The notes below the pieces were generated by a model. It had not been told where the DNA came from and did not search any database. It was given only the letters and a program-made list of their open reading frames with translations. 64,000 bases of DNA from Erythrobacter sp. YT30 (GTDB taxonomy: Bacteria > Pseudomonadota > Alphaproteobacteria > Sphingomonadales > Sphingomonadaceae): contig NZ_LMAF01000002.1 of the NCBI RefSeq assembly GCF_001542875.1, forward strand, positions 1,449,501-1,513,500, given 5' to 3'. This document shows, one piece after another, positions 60,006-64,000 of the stretch. Position 1 is the stretch's first letter, and each line of letters opens with the position of its first letter. Position numbers and translations under genes: made by a program.

Positions 60006-60433
60006 CATCGACACCAGCTTACAATTTGTTTCCAGACAGCGACACGCTTATTCCCAGGTTCCGTGAGGCGGGCGATGTTACGCTCGATCTATTTCATAGG
60101 GATGGCCGAGTGGAGGATCGTTGGCTTGGTCTACACCCCCGTGAATTCGAACTTCTATGGAGGCTATCCGAGGAGCCAGGCGTCGCCTTTTCAAAGCAGC
60201 AGCTTCTTGCCGACGTGTGGCGCATCGCATTCGAGCCGAAGACAAACAGCGTCGCTGTCCATGTTGCGCGTGTAAGAGCAAAGCTTGAACCTTATGGACT
60301 GTCGCACATCCTCGCGACGCATAAGGAAAAGGGATACTTTCTCGACGTACCGCCCGGTCCGAGCAATTTTGCTAAAGATACAGGCAAAGATGCGGATGAT
60401 TGCAGCGATTTGGGCGAAAGCCAGTCAGGTTGA
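60002..60433 (+). CDS. OmpR-type winged-helix DNA-binding protein without receiver domain
   Basis: 143 residues. Residues 25-115 form a Trans_reg_C winged helix (LGLHPREFELLWRLSEEPG, SKQQLLADVW, TNSVAVHVARVRAKLE, ILATHKEKGYFLDVP). There is no receiver domain or membrane segment. It overlaps the JAB gene by four bases. With the first gene of the unit it gives two different DNA-binding proteins around membrane and JAB components. Target genes are unknown. Confidence 0.82.
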   Translation: MTSTPAYNLFPDSDTLIPRFREAGDVTLDLFHRDGRVEDRWLGLHPREFELLWRLSEEPGVAFSKQQLLADVWRIAFEPKTNSVAVHVARVRAKLEPYGLSHILATHKEKGYFLDVPPGPSNFAKDTGKDADDCSDLGESQSG

Positions 60434-60557
60434 CGTTACGGCGGGCGAGTGTTCGCAAAATGAGCAGCTTTGAGTAAGCGGGTGCGGCTGGACAGTCGCG
60501 CTGAGAAGAGTCACACTTGTGCCACTGGATTTGATTCAAGGCACGGGACATTCAAAA

Positions 60558-61376
60558 ATGGCTGTTACTCTCGAAAAACCCGTCAGCGATCGCGTTTCAA
60601 TTGAATTGGACGAGAGCGGTGTCGCGCAGGTCAGGCTAACGCGCGCGGAAAAAATGAATGCGCTCGACCCTGAAATGTTCACTGCGATCATTGAGGCAGG
60701 GAGCTACCTTTACAGACTGGAAGGCCTGCGCGCGGTGGTGCTATCAGGTGAGGGGCGAGCCTTTTGTGCCGGTCTTGATACAGCGAGTTTCACTCGCACG
60801 CCATCACCCGATGAGCCTGAACTGACAGAGCGCACTTACGGCAATGCCAATAAGTTTCAACAGGTGGCCATGACCTGGCGCAAGTTGCCGGTTCCCGTGG
60901 TCGCGGCACTGCATGGAGTGTGCTTCGGGGGCGGACTTCAGATCGCGAGCGGAGCCGATATACGCATTGCCCACCCAGAAACCCGCATGGCGATCATGGA
61001 GCTTAAATGGGGTCTGGTCCCTGATATGGGCGGTTATGCTCTGTGGCGCGGCCTCGTGCGTGATGATGTGCTGCGTGAGCTCATCTACACTAATCGCGAA
61101 TTCAATGGGGAAGAAGCGCAAGGTTTTGGCCTCGCCACCCATGTCGATACAAACCCGCTGGCCCGAGCGACCGAGATTGCAACCGAAATAGCGAACCGCA
61201 ACCCGCATGCTATTCGCGCAGCGAAACGCCTCCAGGCAAGCATGATGGAACGTGATACAGATGCTATCCTGCTGGAAGAGAGTATCGAACAGCATGGCAT
61301 TATGCGCACGGCAAATCAGGTCGAGGCGGTCATGGCAGGAATGCAAAAGCGCAAACCGAAGTTCGCCGATGTCTAA
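60558..61376 (+). CDS. Enoyl-CoA hydratase/isomerase family protein
   Basis: 272 residues, crotonase fold. The oxyanion regions are LSGEGRAFCAGLDTASF and PVVAALHGVCFGGGLQIASG, followed by DIRIAHPETRMAIMELKWGL. The usual catalytic glutamate positions read Gly/Gly (GVCFGGGLQ) and MELKWGL, so the exact reaction (hydratase, isomerase or other) is open. I chose the ATG at 60558; a GTG at 60519 is also possible. It precedes a convergent thioesterase gene. Confidence 0.85.
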   Translation: MAVTLEKPVSDRVSIELDESGVAQVRLTRAEKMNALDPEMFTAIIEAGSYLYRLEGLRAVVLSGEGRAFCAGLDTASFTRTPSPDEPELTERTYGNANKFQQVAMTWRKLPVPVVAALHGVCFGGGLQIASGADIRIAHPETRMAIMELKWGLVPDMGGYALWRGLVRDDVLRELIYTNREFNGEEAQGFGLATHVDTNPLARATEIATEIANRNPHAIRAAKRLQASMMERDTDAILLEESIEQHGIMRTANQVEAVMAGMQKRKPKFADV

Positions 61377-61385
61377 GGGTTCGCG

Positions 61386-62165
61386 CTAACCGAAGACTGC
61401 AACGCATTGAAGCCCATCTAGAACCTGTCGGCCTTCGCTATCCCACATGCGCAGTCTTTCGGACGAATAACCGGAGTCAGCATGCTGGCTGGCATTCTCT
61501 GCCAGATACCACCCATCTTCTGATTGCGTGTTCGGATCGAGGACATTGAACGACCAATTGATCGAACTGATCGGTCCCATGCGCTGCATAATCCGCATCG
61601 CCCCTGGCGGCATGACATCACCCATCAGGACAAGCTTGCTGACTGGATCCAGATCGTGATCCTCTGTTAGCCGAGCCCAGCGCCTGATCGTGGCGCCGTG
61701 ATCAGCGTCTTTTGCCTGCCCAAATCGGATTTCGAAATTGTTCTGAATGAAGCTTGGTCCCTGACCCTTCATGGTCACCTCGTTATCCGATGGTGAACCC
61801 GGCCAGCCAGGGAGCGGCTCAGCCGCGCGAACTGCATTGGCCTCACGTTCTGCCGCAAACAGCCAGAAAGCGGTCAACGCTACGCCCTTCTCGTTCCGTA
61901 TCTCGCTACGAACCTGAGTGACATTGCGCCCCTGCCTCACGATTTCAGCTGAAAGCTCAATCTGCTCACCCACTGGCGCCACAAACCCGATTTGGGCAGC
62001 GCGCAGAGGCGGCAAATCAGGAAATGCTCGCTGAGCCATTGTAAAAGCGATTAGCGCCGATGCGCCGCCGTAGAGCGTGCGCCCCTGCATCCAGTCATTC
62101 GCTTGGCTGAGGGTGGCCGGACCGGGCTTTCCGGTGATGGGTTCGAGCAGGCTGGAAATAGTCAT
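61386..62165 (-). CDS. Acyl-CoA thioesterase family protein (double hotdog)
   Basis: 259 residues made of two hotdog domains: the first with WMQGRTLYGGASALIAFTMA and LRAAQIGFVAPVGEQIELSA, the second with MGDVMPPGAMRIMQRMGPIS and SINWSFNVLD. TesB-like proteins hydrolyse acyl-CoA esters in the cytoplasm. The start MTISS at 62165 has AGAGG five bases before it. It is convergent with the enoyl-CoA hydratase-like gene and may act on related acyl-CoA. Confidence 0.85.
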   Translation of the reverse strand: MTISSLLEPITGKPGPATLSQANDWMQGRTLYGGASALIAFTMAQRAFPDLPPLRAAQIGFVAPVGEQIELSAEIVRQGRNVTQVRSEIRNEKGVALTAFWLFAAEREANAVRAAEPLPGWPGSPSDNEVTMKGQGPSFIQNNFEIRFGQAKDADHGATIRRWARLTEDHDLDPVSKLVLMGDVMPPGAMRIMQRMGPISSINWSFNVLDPNTQSEDGWYLAENASQHADSGYSSERLRMWDSEGRQVLDGLQCVAVFG

Positions 62166-62320
62166 GGCGCCTCTTTGCATTGGGCATAGCCCGCGGTCCA
62201 GATTGACCTTGCGGAAGGTCGCGAAATGAATAGGCGTGCTCAGAGCGCATGAGGAGGATTGTTTTTGCCGCCGCGAATCGCTAGTGCGCGCGCTCGCCTC
62301 CTCTTGAAGGAGTGCGGCTC

Positions 62321-62394
62321 GGCCCGATGGCGGAGTGGTGACGCAGCGGATTGCAAATCCGTGTACGCCGGTTCGATTCCGGCTCGGGCCTCCA
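62321..62394 (+). tRNA. tRNA-Cys (anticodon GCA)
   Basis: 74 bases with a GGCCCGA/TCGGGCC acceptor stem, anticodon loop TTGCAAA, T-loop GGTTCGATTCC and encoded CCA. It precedes tRNA-Thr by 21 bases. Confidence 0.96.
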
Positions 62395-62415
62395 CCTTCT
62401 CAGCAATGAGAATGT

Positions 62416-62491
62416 GCCGCTTTAGCTCAGTTGGTAGAGCACATCATTCGTAATGATGGGGTCACGTGTTCGAGTCACGTAAGCGGCACCA
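62416..62491 (+). tRNA. tRNA-Thr (anticodon CGT), attachment site of the island
   Basis: 76 bases with a GCCGCTT/AAGCGGC acceptor stem, anticodon loop TTCGTAA and encoded CCA. The P4-type integrase gene begins 165 bases downstream, so the 3' end of this tRNA is the likely integration site (attL). Confidence 0.96.
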
Positions 62492-62580
62492 GAGCTTTCT
62501 CCCAAATCGTCCCGAAACCGTTGATTTTCAGCGGTTTTTGGGGTATTTGTAACTTTCTGATGTTCCCGCTTTGTCCCGCG

Positions 62581-62653
62581 TCATGCCCCCACGTCTATCA
62601 CCATTTGGGGGCATGAAAGGGGGCATAAAGCCAGCCAGAAAGGTCATGCCCCC
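62581..62653. repeat. Repeated TCATGCCCCC boxes in front of the integrase
   Basis: Four copies of a 9-10 base box: TCATGCCCCC at 62581-62590, its inverse GGGGGCATGA at 62607-62616, GGGGGCATAA at 62619-62628 and TCATGCCCCC at 62644-62653, two bases before the integrase ATG. Such spaced boxes resemble arm-type recombination or repressor sites. Function inferred. Confidence 0.7.
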
Positions 62654-62655
62654 AA

Positions 62656-63879
62656 ATGCCGATTTTAGCGCAAGAAATCCGTAGGTTACGCCCGAAAAGC
62701 GTGTCATTTCGGAAAACCGACTCAAAAGGCCTCTATTTGGAGGTGTTTCCGAACGGCTCGAAGCTCTGGCGATACAAGTTTCGCATAGCCGGAAGGGAAA
62801 AGCGGATGGCTCTGGGAGCATGGCCAGATATCTCCCTCGCCGATGCGCGCAAGCGGAGGGATGTGGCAAGGCTCAAGGTTCTCGACGGAATCGACCCCAC
62901 GCTGGAGCGCAAGCGGAAGAAGCGATTGGCGCGCATGAACGCCGGAAACAGCTTCAAGAGCGTCGCCGAGGATTTCATCAAAGTGCGCATGGAAGACAGC
63001 GGGAAGGCGGAATCGACCATCCGTAAAGCGCGCTGGTATGTCTCGCTACTTGAACCCGACATCGGGCGGCGCCCGATCAATGATATCGAGCCGGTCGAGG
63101 TCCTCGAAAGCCTCAAGAAGATCGAGCGCAGAGGGCACCGTGAAAGCGCCAACCGGACCCGCGCATTGGCCAGTAGGGTGTTCCGGCACGGGATCGCCTG
63201 TTCGCTCTGCAAGAGCGATCCTGCAGCCCATCTGGGCGATGCCTTGGCAACCCCCATCGTGACCCATCGCGCAGCCATCCTGGACCCCGACAAGTTCGGT
63301 CAGCTCCTACGCGATATCGACGAATTCACGGGCACGCCGCTGGTGCGTATTGCCATGCAGATATTACCTCACATCATGACCCGTCCGGGTGAGATGCGAA
63401 TGGGGCAATGGTCCGAGATCGACTGGGGTCAGCGGATCTGGAACATTCCCGCCGAGCGGACCAAGCTGCGTCGCCTCCACGCGGTGCCTCTGTCCGACCA
63501 AGTGATGCTCCTGCTACGCGAGCTGCACTGTCACACGGGCGGCTTCGAGAAGATGTTCCCCGCCCAGCAATCGCATCTGAAATACATGAGCGACAACTCG
63601 ATCAACCAGGCAATGCGCCGTATGGGCTACGGCCCCGACGTGGTGACCGCGCACGGCTTTAGGTCGACCGCATCCACCTTCCTCAACGAAAGCGGGAAGT
63701 GGCACCCTGACGCCATCGAAAGGTCACTCGCGCACGGTGACAGCAACGCGATCAGGGGCATCTACAATCGCGGCAACTATTGGGACGAGCGTGTGCAGAT
63801 GGCCCAATGGTGGAGCGACTATCTGGACGATTTGAAGGCGGGTGCGAAGGTGTTGCCGTTTCTTGCGGCAAGGCAATAG
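62656..63879 (+). CDS. P4-type tyrosine site-specific integrase
   Basis: 407 residues. N-terminal DUF4102 arm-binding domain (DSKGLYLEVFPNGSKLWRYK, MALGAWPDISLADARKRRD), then the core-binding domain and the tyrosine-recombinase catalytic domain: Arg in HIMTRPGEMRMGQW, HxxR in TAHGFRSTAST, His in SLAHGDSNAIRG and the nucleophile tyrosine probably in YNRGNYWDERV. It integrates the island into the 3' end of tRNA-Thr and can excise it with an accessory factor. The gene appears intact. Confidence 0.93.
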   Translation: MPILAQEIRRLRPKSVSFRKTDSKGLYLEVFPNGSKLWRYKFRIAGREKRMALGAWPDISLADARKRRDVARLKVLDGIDPTLERKRKKRLARMNAGNSFKSVAEDFIKVRMEDSGKAESTIRKARWYVSLLEPDIGRRPINDIEPVEVLESLKKIERRGHRESANRTRALASRVFRHGIACSLCKSDPAAHLGDALATPIVTHRAAILDPDKFGQLLRDIDEFTGTPLVRIAMQILPHIMTRPGEMRMGQWSEIDWGQRIWNIPAERTKLRRLHAVPLSDQVMLLLRELHCHTGGFEKMFPAQQSHLKYMSDNSINQAMRRMGYGPDVVTAHGFRSTASTFLNESGKWHPDAIERSLAHGDSNAIRGIYNRGNYWDERVQMAQWWSDYLDDLKAGAKVLPFLAARQ

Positions 63880-64000
63880 CGACATCCGCGCGACCTAAAT
63901 TCTTCGACTTAGCAACAGTCAACGTGGTCATGTCCTATGCGGGGCGCATCCGAGTAATGGCGCTTTTTGAACCCTTACCTGACGGCCCGCATTGAGATGC

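Larger units (their letters stand above)
62492..64000 (+). mobile_element. Left end of a tRNA-Thr-linked genomic island
   Basis: Starts at the 3' end of tRNA-Thr, contains a complete P4-type integrase and continues beyond the window. Bases 63880-64000 after the integrase contain no supported gene. The right end and the duplicated attachment site are outside the window, so the island's size is unknown. Confidence 0.6.

Noticed and set aside
63780..63995. 71-codon open frame at the right edge
   Set aside because: Overlaps the integrase end in another frame and has no ribosome-binding site or recognisable domain.

Overview
The window (about 60% G+C, mostly tightly packed operons with ATGA start/stop overlaps) looks like the chromosome of an alphaproteobacterium of the Sphingomonadales, most likely Erythrobacteraceae. 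This rests on the NepR/EcfG/PhyR general stress locus, a SigF-NrsF (ECF16-type) pair, a CycM-like membrane cytochrome c, a class I PHA synthase with an Ala/Lys-rich phasin, and alphaproteobacterial curli genes with CsgH. The species is inferred from gene content and was not searched.

Layout. 1-4.8 kb: a truncated flavoprotein, a lipoprotein, a retropepsin-like protease, an HDAC-family hydrolase, a thioredoxin-fold protein and IspG. 4.9-8.9 kb: a metal-stress module in which nrsF, sigF, doxX and the bufferin precursor bufA run leftward and the maturation genes bufB-bufC run rightward. Each side has a GTAAC(C/G)-N16-CGAA promoter-like motif. 8.9-13.2 kb: hydrolase, SDR, isoaspartyl peptidase/asparaginase and a desaturase with a small membrane protein. 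13.3-20.7 kb: a seven-gene co-oriented operon (DUF4129, DUF4350, MoxR ATPase, DUF58, SpoIIM-like, RDD, class A beta-lactamase). 20.8-24.8 kb: pheA, cycM, rlmE, ppx/gppA and tRNA-Gln. 24.8-29.2 kb: a GGDEF-EAL enzyme with a cupredoxin, divergent from a DUF3034 outer-membrane protein and a truncated hemoglobin.

29.6-38.6 kb: a large curli locus, csgF, csgG with an extra C-terminal domain, three long paralogous curlin-repeat proteins, a short curlin-like protein, an unknown secreted protein and csgH. No csgE is visible. Inverted repeats lie between the curlin genes. 38.6-43.1 kb: LOG-family protein, thiD, glmM and a dicarboxylate symporter. 43.1-47 kb: the general stress response locus (ecfG, nepR, HWE-type sensor kinase, phyR), followed by a strong candidate for a GsrN-type small RNA with an EcfG-like promoter, a C-rich hairpin loop and an intrinsic terminator.

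47-56.5 kb: acetyltransferases, a second desaturase, lptF/lptG, DUF427, clpS, and the PHA genes (phasin with a probable internal start and PhaR-like operators, and phaC). 56.7-62.2 kb: alaC, then an unexplained five-gene unit (membrane-tethered LuxR-type HTH protein, helical protein, polytopic membrane protein, RadC-like JAB protein, winged-helix protein), then an enoyl-CoA hydratase-like protein and a thioesterase. 62.3-64 kb: tRNA-Cys and tRNA-Thr, then a P4-type tyrosine integrase that marks the left end of a probable genomic island running out of the window.

The best candidates for undescribed biology are the five-gene unit at 57976-60433, the GsrN-like RNA, the curli locus architecture, and the cupredoxin/hemoglobin/DUF3034/c-di-GMP group.
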